Part shown: one piece after another, positions 52,047 through 59,645 of the stretch
Numbering within the stretch: position 1 is the stretch's first letter
Layout: each line of letters starts with the position of its first letter
NCBI GenBank assembly: GCA_036397755.1
Contig: DASWII010000005.1
Coordinates: forward strand, 34,189 to 98,188
Source of the DNA: CAMYLY01 sp036397755
GTDB taxonomy: Bacteria > Gemmatimonadota > Gemmatimonadetes > Gemmatimonadales > GWC2-71-9
Length of the DNA stretch: 64,000 nucleotides
Reading direction: 5' to 3'
Program-made: the position numbers and the translations under genes
The notes under the pieces: model-generated
Told to the model about the DNA's origin: nothing
Seen by the model: only the letters and a program-made list of their open reading frames with translations
Databases searched by the model: none

Positions 52047-53167
52047 CCGGTACCCCCGGCCATCTGCAGGATCTGCTCGGTCAGCCACCGCCAATCGTTT
52101 GCATCACCGAGATTCAGCTCGCGCGTTTCTTCCACTGCCGCGTCCATGTTGAGGGCATGCCACTGGCCGACATGCGATGCGAGGTCGATCTCAAACGTGA
52201 CTTCGGTTCCCGCCAACGACCATTCCGCTTGGATTCCACCCTCGGCCGTGGGGTAGAGGAACGGCAATAGGAGGTCGTCCGGATACTGCTGACTAAAGGT
52301 CAGCGAGAGCCAGTCCAGACCCTCTTGAGAGGGTGGCTGGCCCTGACCTTCAAGCCAGCCGGGCTGCAATAGCCGAAGCTCATCCAAGCGCGCGGGGATA
52401 TCCAGGGGATCGAGGATACTCACGTGCTCGATGGACTCGAAGCCAAGCAACCGGTCATTGCGGCTAAAACGACCGATGCCCTGGAGCAACACGCGAGTAC
52501 GCGATTTGTAGCCGTTGAATGCCTCCAGAATGGCATCGACGTGCTGCGCCGCCATCGGCGCACGAACCTTCCGGCCGTCGATCAATTGAACCTCGAAGGT
52601 CATATCATCCTGATCGGCTTCGGGGATTGCGCCGCGGACGGAGGTCTCTTCGGTGAGCTCCCTGACGGCGGACGAAGCGAGGAGGAGCTTTCGTCGGGTC
52701 TCTTTGGTCAGCTTCGCCGGTGTTACGCCGCCGGACGAGGTGAACTCGATGGCTTCGCCCTCCCGCAGGCTGCGGCCGATCCGGTCGAAGTAGCCGAGCG
52801 TCTTCTCGGGCAGGTGCTCCGTTATTACTTGGTTCTGTTCGGCCGCCCCGATCGCGCGTATGACGGCATCGCGGGCACGCTCGAAGTAGTCCTGGTTACT
52901 AGGAAACAAGGTCATCCCGGCGACGACGAGGCTTATGACCGGGATGGCGCTGCCATCGTCGATGGCCGTGAGTTTCAGCGCGATGCCTTCGGTGAAACCA
53001 CGAGGAGAACGTGTTCGCCCGGGATGATCCTTGAGAAACTCTGCCTTCGCGATCTCGACGATCATCTCCTCGAAGACCGCCAGGTCCTTCAGGAACTCCA
53101 GAGGGATCGCGTGGCCTTCAAATCGGGCCCCGATCAGGCGGGGACGCAAGAATAGGACGGTAGTCAT
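52043..53167 (-). CDS. Unknown 374-aa protein within the hsd operon
   Basis: A soluble protein that I cannot assign. It begins TTVLFLRPRLIGARFEGHAI, has an early acidic helix (FLKDLAVFEEMIVEIAKAEF), a hydrophobic strand (GSAIPVISLVVAG), a basic helix (KLTKETRRKLLLASSAVREL), a beta-rich middle (MTFEVQLIDGRKVRAPMAAQ, TRVLLQGIGRF) and a Trp-containing C-terminus. It has no nuclease, kinase or helicase motif that I can see. It is inserted between hsdM and hsdS with 4-nt overlaps on each side, so it is made with the restriction complex. Confidence 0.72.
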   Translation of the reverse strand: MTTVLFLRPRLIGARFEGHAIPLEFLKDLAVFEEMIVEIAKAEFLKDHPGRTRSPRGFTEGIALKLTAIDDGSAIPVISLVVAGMTLFPSNQDYFERARDAVIRAIGAAEQNQVITEHLPEKTLGYFDRIGRSLREGEAIEFTSSGGVTPAKLTKETRRKLLLASSAVRELTEETSVRGAIPEADQDDMTFEVQLIDGRKVRAPMAAQHVDAILEAFNGYKSRTRVLLQGIGRFSRNDRLLGFESIEHVSILDPLDIPARLDELRLLQPGWLEGQGQPPSQEGLDWLSLTFSQQYPDDLLLPFLYPTAEGGIQAEWSLAGTEVTFEIDLASHVGQWHALNMDAAVEETRELNLGDANDWRWLTEQILQMAGGTG

Positions 53168-53949
53168 CGGGTTAAGTCCGATAGCGAACGGTCGCCCACA
53201 ATAGTATCTAACAGGCCCTCCGTCTCCCTCTCCAGCGCCAGGATGTCGGCGCGGATCTCCTCCAGCGTGCGCAGCGGCTGCGGCTGGTAGAAGTAGCGGG
53301 TGAAGCTGATCTCGTAGCCGGTCTTGACGCTGTCCGGGAGGTACCAGGCGCCTGCCTGTCCGGTAGGCAGGTCGGCGACATGGGGCAGGACCTCGCGGCG
53401 CAGGAAGGCGTCGATGCCGCCTTCTTCCAGGAGCGGGATCTGCTCGGTGTCGCGCAGGTCGGGGTCGGGCTCGTACTCGACGACCATACGCTGGCGGTCA
53501 CCTCGTGCGCCCTCACCCCCGGCCCCTCTCCCGGGGGGAGAGGCGTGCAGGAACAGCCCGCGCAGGGGGTCGGGCGCCGCGCCCTTCCTGTGGATCTTCT
53601 TGATCACGGGCGTCGCGTCGTCTGCTCGCAGGGTGGTGGGCGCGGCATGCCGCGCCCCTGCAAGCGCCTTGATCTCCTTGGCCGTGTAGGCGCGCTCGGG
53701 GTCGATGCCCTTCAGGCGAAGGGGTCTCTCGACGGTGACCTTCCAGTAGCCGAAGGCCTCGTTCGGGATGATCTTCGACTGCCCGGTCTCCGCGAAGGCG
53801 AGGAAGGTGTCGCAGATGCGCTGGATGTCCGCGTCGGAGAGCTCGCAGTTCTTCTTGCCGAGGTTCTTGCGCAGCGGCTTGAACCATTGCGTGGCGTCGA
53901 TGAGCTGGACCTTTCCCTGGCGGTGTGCGGGCTTGCGGTTGGTGAGCAC
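53164..53949 (-). CDS. hsdM: HsdM C-terminal fragment (downstream of frameshift)
   Basis: A 261-aa frame that continues the type I methyltransferase after the +1 shift: LTNRKPAHRQGKVQLIDAT, KPLRKNLGKKNCELSDADI, FGYWKVTVERPLRLKG, TGYEISFTRYFYQPQPLRTL and the C-terminal coiled coil (EEIRADILALERETEGLLD) that binds HsdS. Three stretches foreign to the family are inserted in frame and each corresponds to a palindromic DNA repeat (53638-53657, 53510-53543, 53351-53371). It overlaps the downstream gene by ATGA. A GTG at 53949 could start it separately, but this is probably not how it was made. Confidence 0.85.
   Translation of the reverse strand: MLTNRKPAHRQGKVQLIDATQWFKPLRKNLGKKNCELSDADIQRICDTFLAFAETGQSKIIPNEAFGYWKVTVERPLRLKGIDPERAYTAKEIKALAGARHAAPTTLRADDATPVIKKIHRKGAAPDPLRGLFLHASPPGRGAGGEGARGDRQRMVVEYEPDPDLRDTEQIPLLEEGGIDAFLRREVLPHVADLPTGQAGAWYLPDSVKTGYEISFTRYFYQPQPLRTLEEIRADILALERETEGLLDTIVGDRSLSDLTR
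53351..53371. repeat. Palindromic repeat inside hsdM (CCTGCCT/AGGCAGG)
   Basis: A 21-bp element with 7-bp arms CCTGCCT...AGGCAGG. It is translated as LPTGQAG in HsdM. A close copy (CCTGCCTGACGGCAGGCAGG) lies at 59527-59546 inside a larger intergenic repeat. Confidence 0.75.
53510..53543. repeat. REP-like element inside hsdM
   Basis: A 34-bp C/G-asymmetric element (CCCTCACCCCCGGCCCCTCT followed by CCCGGGGGGAGAGG) of a type scattered through many proteobacterial genomes. In HsdM it is read as SPPGRGAGGEGARG. Confidence 0.7.
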
Positions 53950-55240
53950 CCAGATGATAGGTGGCGATGCCGGTGTTGTAGAACAGGTTGAGCGGCAGGG
54001 CGACGATCGCCTCCAGCCAGTCGTTCTCGAGGATCCAGCGGCGGATGTTGCTCTCCCCCTGGCCGGCGTCGCCGGTGAACAGCGAGCTGCCGTTGTGCAC
54101 CTCGGCGATGCGGCTGCCGAGCCTCGTGCCCTGCTTCATCTTGGAGAGCATGTTGGCCAGGAAGAGCATCTGGCCATCCGAGGAGCGGGTGACGAGCGAG
54201 TACTCCGGATCGCCGGCGTGCTCGATCACGAAGCGCGGGTTCTGGATGCCCTTCTTGCCGCCCATGCGCTCCAGGTCGCCCTTCCAGCTCTTGCCGTACG
54301 GCGGATTGGAGAGCATGAAGTCGAATTCGCGCGACGGGAAGGCGTCGTTCGCGAGCGTCGAGTGCTCCGGCCCGCCGACGATGTTGTCCGCCGCGTCGCC
54401 CTCGCCCTTGAGCAGGAGGTCCGCCTTGCAGATGGCATAGGTCTCGGCGTTGATCTCCTGGCCGAAGAGGTGGGTCGCCACCTGCTTGCCGTGCTCGCGG
54501 GCCAGCTCCTGGAGCGTTTCCTCCGCGACCGTGAGCATTCCGCCGGTGCCGCAGGCGCCGTCGTAGAGCAGGTAGGTGCCCGACTCGATCTCGCCGGCGA
54601 TGGGCAGGAAGATCAGCCGCGCCATGAGCTTCACGGCGTCGCGCGGGGTCCAGTGCTCGCCCGCCTCCTCGTTGTTCTCCTCGTTGAAGCGGCGGACCAG
54701 CTCCTCGAAGACCGTGCCCATGCCGTGGTTGTCGAGGCCCGGGTGCCTCACCGAGCCGTCGCCGTGGAGCACCGGGTTGGGGCTGAGGTTGATGTCCGGC
54801 GACAGGAGCTTCTCGATCAGCGTGCCGAGGGCATCGGCCTTGGACAGCCGTGGGATCTGGTTGCGGAACTCGAAGCTCTCGAGGATGTCCTGCACGTTGG
54901 GCGAGAAGCCATCGAGGTACGCCTCGAAGTCGGCCTTGAGCTGCTGCTGGCTGGCGCGCGCCCTGAGGTCACGCAGGGTGAACTTCGAGGTGTTGTAGAA
55001 CGCCTGGCCGGCCGCCTGCCGCAGGGCCTGGTCCTGATGGACGACGCCTGCCGCGTCGAGCGATGCCTTCATGTCGAGCACCGCCTGCTTGCTCGGCTCG
55101 AGCACGGCGTCGAACCTCCGCAGCACCGTCATCGGCAGGATGACGTCCCGATACTTCCCCCGGACGTACAGATCCCGCAGCACATCGTCGGCGATGCCCC
55201 AGATGAAGCTCGCGATCCAGTTGAGTTGACCTTGTTCCAT
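53513..55240 (-). CDS. hsdM: HsdM N-terminal and catalytic part (frameshifted)
   Basis: Type I N6-adenine methyltransferase, the modification subunit. The N-terminal helical domain (WIASFIWGIADDVLRDLY) is followed by the SAM-binding motif DGACGTGGML (227-236) and the catalytic NPPYG (312-316). After Y428 (NTGIATY) one extra base near 53953-53958 shifts the frame, and the remaining 147 codons are out-of-frame nonsense. The true continuation (I-W-V-LTNRKPAH) is the next frame down to 53164. Rejoined, the protein would be about 691 aa. All catalytic residues lie before the shift, but the HsdS-binding end does not. Confidence 0.9.
   Translation of the reverse strand: MEQGQLNWIASFIWGIADDVLRDLYVRGKYRDVILPMTVLRRFDAVLEPSKQAVLDMKASLDAAGVVHQDQALRQAAGQAFYNTSKFTLRDLRARASQQQLKADFEAYLDGFSPNVQDILESFEFRNQIPRLSKADALGTLIEKLLSPDINLSPNPVLHGDGSVRHPGLDNHGMGTVFEELVRRFNEENNEEAGEHWTPRDAVKLMARLIFLPIAGEIESGTYLLYDGACGTGGMLTVAEETLQELAREHGKQVATHLFGQEINAETYAICKADLLLKGEGDAADNIVGGPEHSTLANDAFPSREFDFMLSNPPYGKSWKGDLERMGGKKGIQNPRFVIEHAGDPEYSLVTRSSDGQMLFLANMLSKMKQGTRLGSRIAEVHNGSSLFTGDAGQGESNIRRWILENDWLEAIVALPLNLFYNTGIATYHLGAHQPQARTPPGKGPAHRRHAMVQAAAQEPRQEELRALRRGHPAHLRHLPRLRGDRAVEDHPERGLRLLEGHRRETPSPEGHRPRARLHGQGDQGACRGAACRAHHPASRRRDARDQEDPQEGRGARPPARAVPARLSPRERGRG
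53638..53657. repeat. 20-bp perfect palindrome inside hsdM
   Basis: GGGCGCGGCATGCCGCGCCC is a perfect palindrome of a kind common between genes in other bacteria. It is read as GARHAAP in HsdM. Confidence 0.7.
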
Positions 55241-55769
55241 GCGTCCCAGTGCTCGTCAGGCGGCCTACGGAAGAAAAGCTGCTTCAGGGGTCACCATAGA
55301 ACGTCGGCGAAGTCGACCTCTCCCTGGTGGTGGGGCGGTGCTCGTTTGCCTTTGCCCTGACTTGTACCTGGCAACCATACGAACCCCTCCCGGATCAGTC
55401 CTGCGGGACGCTAGCGACCACCCCGCCGATTGTCAAAAGTGCAGGCCACGGTGTGACGGGGCGTGCCGAAAGGTGGCCTGCGGAGGCCGAGCGGAGACGG
55501 CCGTGCTACCGGCCGATGTCGGCAAGACGCCGGGGTATGGAGTTGTTGTACTCCGGAGTGGCCAGGAGCACGCCGTGGCTGGCGACGATCCGCTCCTTCA
55601 GCTCAAGGACCGCCGGGGGCGGGCCCTCGCGCTGCTCCAGGTCGCCATCGTAGAGCGGGATGCCGTCCAGGGTGGCGACGTCGAGCCGGCTCGCCCTTCT
55701 CCCTCCGGTGGGGCCTCGCTACGATCCCCTCGCCCTTGAGAACGATGGACCTCATGGCGAGCGTGACCC
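55241..55769. other. Gap between hsdM and hicA
   Basis: The hsdM promoter should lie at the left end, but I see no convincing boxes. The stretch from 55524 to 55688 is a copy of part of the FMN-reductase gene (listed separately). The rest shows no gene. Confidence 0.5.
55524..55688 (-). pseudogene. Partial copy of the FMN-reductase gene
   Basis: About 165 bp that match 56781-56944, in the same orientation, with under a dozen differences by eye. One extra T near 55536 breaks the reading frame. It covers the middle of the reductase (from about YDGDLEQREGPPP to PEYNNSIPG). No start or end of the gene is present. Confidence 0.85.
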
Positions 55770-56006
55770 ATGGGACGACGGGAAAAGCTGTTGGCAAAGA
55801 TGCGCGGCGGCGCGGCCGGTATCCGATTTGCGGAGATCGACGCTTTGCTACGCTATGAGGGCTTTGTGTTGTTCAACACCCGTGGCAGTCACTGCACCTA
55901 CCACCACGCCGATGGGCGCATGTTGACCATCGTCCGACCCCATGGCGGCCGCCAGACCTGCCACCCGGCGGATATTCGCAAACTACTGAGACTGCTGGAA
56001 CGATGA
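55770..56006 (+). CDS. hicA: HicA mRNA interferase toxin
   Basis: A 78-aa HicA/YcfA protein. It cleaves mRNA without ribosome dependence when HicB is lost. The double-stranded-RNA-binding-like fold is shown by LLRYEGFVLFNTRGSHCTYH (active-site histidine in GSHCTY) and LTIVRPHGGRQTCHPADIRK. The toxin gene precedes the antitoxin and overlaps it by ATGA. The ATG has no strong ribosome-binding site, though GGGACGACGGG is near. Confidence 0.9.
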   Translation: MGRREKLLAKMRGGAAGIRFAEIDALLRYEGFVLFNTRGSHCTYHHADGRMLTIVRPHGGRQTCHPADIRKLLRLLER

Positions 56007-56239
56007 CCACGACAACGCACCTGTATCGAGAGTACGTGTTCACCATCCGTTACGAGGCGAAGGAACCGGCCTACACGGTGGACTTTCCGGATGTGCAGGA
56101 GATCATCACCAGCGGCGCGACGCTCCCCGAGGCGTTCGCCAACGCCTGTGAGGCCCTCGACCTGCACTTGGAAAGCCTGCAAAAGTTGGGGCGGCCCCTC
56201 CCGGTGCCCAGGCATCGGCTGCTCGTACGCCCGGCGTAG
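56003..56239 (+). CDS. hicB: HicB antitoxin
   Basis: A 78-aa HicB protein with the partial RNase-H-like fold YVFTIRYEAKEPAYTVDFPD VQEIITSGATLPEAFANACE. It lacks the C-terminal DNA-binding (HTH or RHH) domain found in longer HicB proteins, so autoregulation may need another factor. It is joined to hicA by a 4-nt overlap. From 56240 to 56488 I see no gene. Confidence 0.87.
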   Translation: MTTTTHLYREYVFTIRYEAKEPAYTVDFPDVQEIITSGATLPEAFANACEALDLHLESLQKLGRPLPVPRHRLLVRPA

Positions 56240-56488
56240 GTGAGCACCTTGGCCCCCTGTTCCGCCCAGAGGGCGAAAGTGGGTCCTCGAAAATTCTACA
56301 ACTCCAACCCAGCGACTGGTGTGAGGGTCAAGCCTGAGCCATTGCATCATTTGCGTCGTGGCCCGTCCGGCCACGGATGATCAATGGCACGAAGCACCCG
56401 CGTCGATTCCGCGACCCATTCGCGGCCCTTCGTCTCATGGTGTGGCACGCACCTTCGTCCGAGAGAATGAGCACCGTCGTTGGCAACG

Positions 56489-57040
56489 CTAGCGGGCGAT
56501 GTCCTCGGCAAACCCGGTGACGAACGCCCCGAGCTGTTCGCGCACCGCGTCGTCGCGTAGCTCGCCGTGCTCGTCGAACACCTGATGGGCGCGGGAGACG
56601 AGGAGCCGCCCGCCGGTCCAGTGGTGGACCCCCAAGACGCGCAGGATCGGGAGCCAGGCGTTCTGGGCGAGGAGGGTGCCGAAGCCACCCGGCGTGGCAC
56701 CGATGACCGCGAACGGTCGGCCGCCGAACACCCGCGGGATGTCGTCGGCCGGGCGCGATAGCCAGTCGATGGCGTTCTTGAAGACGCCGGGGATGGAGTT
56801 GTTGTACTCCGGCGTGGCCAGGAGCACGCCATGGCTGGCGACGATCCGCTCCTTCAGCTCGCGGACCGCCGGGGGCGGGCCCTCGCGCTGCTCCAGGTCG
56901 CCGTCGTAGAGCGGGATGCCGTGGAGCGTGGCGACGTCGAGCCGCACACCGGCGCCCGCCAGGGGCCGTGCCGCGCGCAGCAGTGCGGTGTTGAAGGAGC
57001 CTGCGCGCAGGCTGCCGGAGATGCCGAGGATCTGGATCAT
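56489..57040 (-). CDS. NAD(P)H-dependent FMN reductase (ChrR/YieF-like)
   Basis: A 183-aa flavodoxin-fold oxidoreductase. FMN-phosphate binding is shown by GISGSLRAGSFNTALLRAA (6-24) and the isoalloxazine loop TPEYNNSIPGVFKNAIDWLS near 76-95. PGGFGTLLAQ near 117 also fits the family. Such enzymes reduce quinones, chromate or azo dyes as side activities. It lies downstream of the pirin gene on the same strand, separated by 226 nt that contain a large imperfect hairpin. A 165-bp copy of its middle lies 1.26 kb away, beyond hicAB. Confidence 0.92.
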   Translation of the reverse strand: MIQILGISGSLRAGSFNTALLRAARPLAGAGVRLDVATLHGIPLYDGDLEQREGPPPAVRELKERIVASHGVLLATPEYNNSIPGVFKNAIDWLSRPADDIPRVFGGRPFAVIGATPGGFGTLLAQNAWLPILRVLGVHHWTGGRLLVSRAHQVFDEHGELRDDAVREQLGAFVTGFAEDIAR

Positions 57041-57121
57041 GTCGTGCTCCTGGTTGGGCGGCCTTGGCGACCACCAATTCGGTTAACTCATCCCCAACCC
57101 ATCAACCCTCACAAGGAGGAA

Positions 57122-57202
57122 CACGAAAGCACGAAAGCAGGAAAAGCACGAAATGTCTGAGAAGGGGTCTCTTCGTGCCTTCGTCCATTTCGTGTCTTCG
57201 TG
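57122..57202. repeat. Large imperfect hairpin of CACGAA/TTCGTG units
   Basis: Two 31-nt arms (57122-57152 and 57172-57202) made of repeated CACGAAA units and their complements enclose a 19-nt loop. A related TTCGTG-rich stretch lies at 60767-60795. These look like a dispersed intergenic repeat family that could end transcription between pirin and the reductase. Confidence 0.6.
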
Positions 57203-57266
57203 ATCCCCTGCGAGGCCGCTTGGACCTGTTGCGCCGCCGCATTGCCAGCACTGGGGTGAGTGGGCC

Positions 57267-58133
57267 TCACGCCGGGATCCGGCCGAAGCGGCCGCTGTTG
57301 AAGTCCGCCACCGCCTGCGCGATCTCGGCCTCGCTGTTCATCACGAACGGGCCGTAGCCGGCGATGGGCTCGTCGATCGGCTCGCCGCTCAGCAGGAGCA
57401 GGGTCGCGTCGCCGTCGGCCGCGATGGCGATCTCGCTGCCGGCGCGATCGAAGACCACCATCTGGGCGTCGCTCGCGGTCTCGCCGCCGTTGACCCGCAC
57501 CGTCCCGCGCAGCACCACGAGGGCCAGGGTCCGGCCCTCGGGCACCGCGAGCGGCGCGCTCCCGCCCGGGTTCAGGCGGATGTCCCAGACGTCCATGGGC
57601 GTGAAGGTCCGCGCCGGGCCGCGCTGGCCGTGGAACGCGCCGGCGATCACGCGCACCCGGCCGGCGCCGCCGGCCAGGGGGATCGACGGGATGTCGGCGT
57701 CGAGCAGGGTCTGATAGCCGGGCTCGGCCATCTTGTCCTGCGCCGGCAGGTTCACCCAGAGCTGCACCATCTCCAGGGTGCCGCCCCGGCGGGTGAAGGC
57801 CTCGGAGTGGAACTCTTGGTGCAGGATGCCGGAGGCGGCGGTCATCCACTGCACGTCGCCCGGGCCGATGTGGCCACCGGCGCCGGTGGAGTCGCGATGG
57901 TCGACCTCGCCCTGATAGACGATGGTCACGGTCTCGAAGCCGCGGTGCGGATGCTCTCCCACCCCGCGCGGCCGGGCGGCCGGGGCGAACTGCGCCGGGC
58001 CGGCATAGTCGAAGAGGAGAAACGGGCTGAGGTGTTTGCCCTGGGTGTCGTAGGAGAACAGCGAGCGGACCGGGAATCCGTCACCGACCCAGTGCTGGCG
58101 GGGGGCGCTGTAGATGCCGAGGATCTTTTTCAT
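57267..58133 (-). CDS. Pirin family protein
   Basis: A 288-aa bicupin. The N-terminal cupin has the metal-binding pattern GEHPHRGFETVTIVYQGEVD HRDSTG with two His, and HQEFHSE further on; the C-terminal cupin is LALVVLRGTVRVNGGE. Bacterial pirins act as quercetinase-like dioxygenases or as redox regulators. The ATG at 58133 is preferred over the longer frame: GGAG lies just upstream and MKKILGIYSAPRQHWVGDGF is the usual family beginning. It is divergent from a LysR regulator, a very common arrangement for pirin genes. Confidence 0.93.
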   Translation of the reverse strand: MKKILGIYSAPRQHWVGDGFPVRSLFSYDTQGKHLSPFLLFDYAGPAQFAPAARPRGVGEHPHRGFETVTIVYQGEVDHRDSTGAGGHIGPGDVQWMTAASGILHQEFHSEAFTRRGGTLEMVQLWVNLPAQDKMAEPGYQTLLDADIPSIPLAGGAGRVRVIAGAFHGQRGPARTFTPMDVWDIRLNPGGSAPLAVPEGRTLALVVLRGTVRVNGGETASDAQMVVFDRAGSEIAIAADGDATLLLLSGEPIDEPIAGYGPFVMNSEAEIAQAVADFNSGRFGRIPA

Positions 58134-58518
58134 GGTCAACTCCAGGAGGATCGGGGCTGGCCGCCCCGGGTTTGATCGACACTCTATGAGCGGAACGCTG
58201 GAGGCGGTAGTCGGCAAGAATTAGACTCAGCGTTCCATTTTCGGGACGATAGCCCGCAATTCTCACCATGGATCTGCTGCGGCCGCCGAACCGCGCGCAT
58301 TCCCGCCTGCGCGGGAATAACAAAGGGGCGGCCGTGTCCTCGTCCACAAAGAAGGTAGGAGCGGATTGGATCCGCGACCCGCGGCCGGGGGCCGCGGCAG
58401 GCCCTCGCGGGCCTGAATCGCCGATGAAATCGGCTCCTACCGCCGGGCCGACCAGGAGCTACGCCCGTCCGCATGGGCTCGCGACGATCCCTGGCGAGAA
58501 ATGCGGGCTGGAGCCGCC
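58134..58518. repeat. Pirin-lysR intergenic region with dispersed repeats
   Basis: Two repeat types were seen. ATTCCCGC/GCGGGAAT with loop CTGC lies at 58299-58318. The long element at 58355-58440 starts GTAGGAGC and ends GCTCCTAC, with inner hairpins. Both resemble REP families of Proteobacteria. The promoters of pirin and lysR must also be here but are not obvious. A half copy of the second element (TTCGGCTCCTACC) is found near 60877-60889. Confidence 0.65.
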
Positions 58519-59424
58519 ATGCAGGACCTGAATGACCTCTATTACTTCGTGCAGGTCGTCGACCACGGCGGCTTCGCCCCGGCCGGTCGGGCCCTGGGCA
58601 TCCCCAAGTCCAAGCTCAGCCGCCGGCTGGCCCTGCTCGAGGAGCGCCTCGGCGTGCGCCTGATCGTGCGCTCGACACGCCACTTCTCGGTGACCGAGAT
58701 CGGCCAGACCTTCTACGGCCATTGCCGCGCGATGCTGGTCGAGGTGGAGGCCGCGCAAGAGGCGATCGAGGTGACGCGCGCGGAGCCGTGCGGCGTGGTG
58801 CGCGTGAGCTGCCCGGTGGCCCTGCTCGACGCGCGCGTCGCGGCAATGGTCGCCGCCTTCATGGTCGACTACCCGCGCGTGACGGTGCACCTGGAGGCGA
58901 TCGACCGGCCCGTGGACGTCCTCGGCGAGGGCATCGATCTGGCGCTCCGGGTCCGGCCACCGCCGCTGGCCGACACCGATCTGGCCCTGCGCGTGCTGGG
59001 CGAGAGCCGCCAGGCCCTGGTCGCCGCGCCCGCGCTGCTCGAACGGTTCGCGCCACCGCAGGTCCCCGGCGACCTCCCTGCCCTGCCGACCCTGGACCTG
59101 GGCGTCCCGCAGAACGAGCACGTCTGGCACCTGTTCGGCCCGGACGGCGCGCAGGCGCGGATTTACCATCAACCGCGCCTGATCACCCGCGGCATGGTCA
59201 TGCTGCGCACCGCGGCGCTGGCGGGGGTCGGCGTGGTCCAGTTGCCGCGGTTCATGGTGCGTGAGCCGCTGGCACGCGGTGAGCTGGTGTGCGTCCTGCC
59301 GGCATGGGCGCCGCGCAGCGCGATCATCCACGCGGTGTTCGCCTCGCGCCGCGGCCTGCTGCCGGCGGTGCGGACCTTGATCGACTTCCTCGCCGCGCGC
59401 TTCCAGGAGCTGGATGAGGCGTGA
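58519..59424 (+). CDS. LysR-family transcriptional regulator
   Basis: A 301-aa regulator. The winged HTH is at 1-60 (FAPAGRALGIPKSKLSRRLA, the recognition helix PKSKLSRR being typical of the subfamily paired with pirin), followed by a substrate-binding domain (CGVVRVSCPVALLDARVAAM from about 92). It probably controls the divergent pirin gene in response to an unknown small molecule. The ATG at 58519 (MQDLNDLYYFVQVVDHGG) is the usual beginning; the frame is open to 58501. Confidence 0.93.
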   Translation: MQDLNDLYYFVQVVDHGGFAPAGRALGIPKSKLSRRLALLEERLGVRLIVRSTRHFSVTEIGQTFYGHCRAMLVEVEAAQEAIEVTRAEPCGVVRVSCPVALLDARVAAMVAAFMVDYPRVTVHLEAIDRPVDVLGEGIDLALRVRPPPLADTDLALRVLGESRQALVAAPALLERFAPPQVPGDLPALPTLDLGVPQNEHVWHLFGPDGAQARIYHQPRLITRGMVMLRTAALAGVGVVQLPRFMVREPLARGELVCVLPAWAPRSAIIHAVFASRRGLLPAVRTLIDFLAARFQELDEA

Positions 59425-59496
59425 CCGTGCGCTGTGTGCCGACGCCCGGGTGCAAGGCAGGCCGGGCGACCCCCGGTAGGGCGGGCAAAGCCCGCC

Positions 59497-59643
59497 CTGA
59501 TATGGAGGGGGACGCCACGCGCGCCCCCTGCCTGACGGCAGGCAGGCCTCGCCGCCCGGCGCAGGTCCGGGCGGCTTCACCCCCCGTAGATGGCGGGCTG
59601 ATGCCCGCCATCAGACCGTAGGTCGCGTCCCGCGACCTACGGT
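59497..59643. repeat. Structured dispersed repeat, copy A
   Basis: A 147-bp element shared with 63846-63971. It has two strong hairpins: 59589-59612 (10-bp stem, loop TGAT) and 59613-59645 (15-bp stem, loop TCC). It is preceded by a third, 59478-59498 (9-bp stem, loop AAA). Copy A carries about 20 additional bases, the palindrome CCTGCCTGACGGCAGGCAGG (59527-59546), absent from copy B. Confidence 0.8.
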
Positions 59644-59645
59644 CT
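59613..59645 (-). terminator. Hairpin at the 3' end of the PIN gene
   Basis: A 15-bp perfect stem with loop TCC overlaps the TAG stop codon (59644-59646) of the minus-strand PIN gene, so it could end that transcript. There is no U-run on the minus strand. Confidence 0.45.

Noticed and set aside
53940..53965. Phase-variable switch in hsdM
   Set aside because: There is no homopolymer or short tandem repeat at the shift that could slip at high rate.
53768..55360. A 530-codon plus-strand frame opposite hsdM
   Set aside because: Mirror of the methyltransferase codons; no motif.
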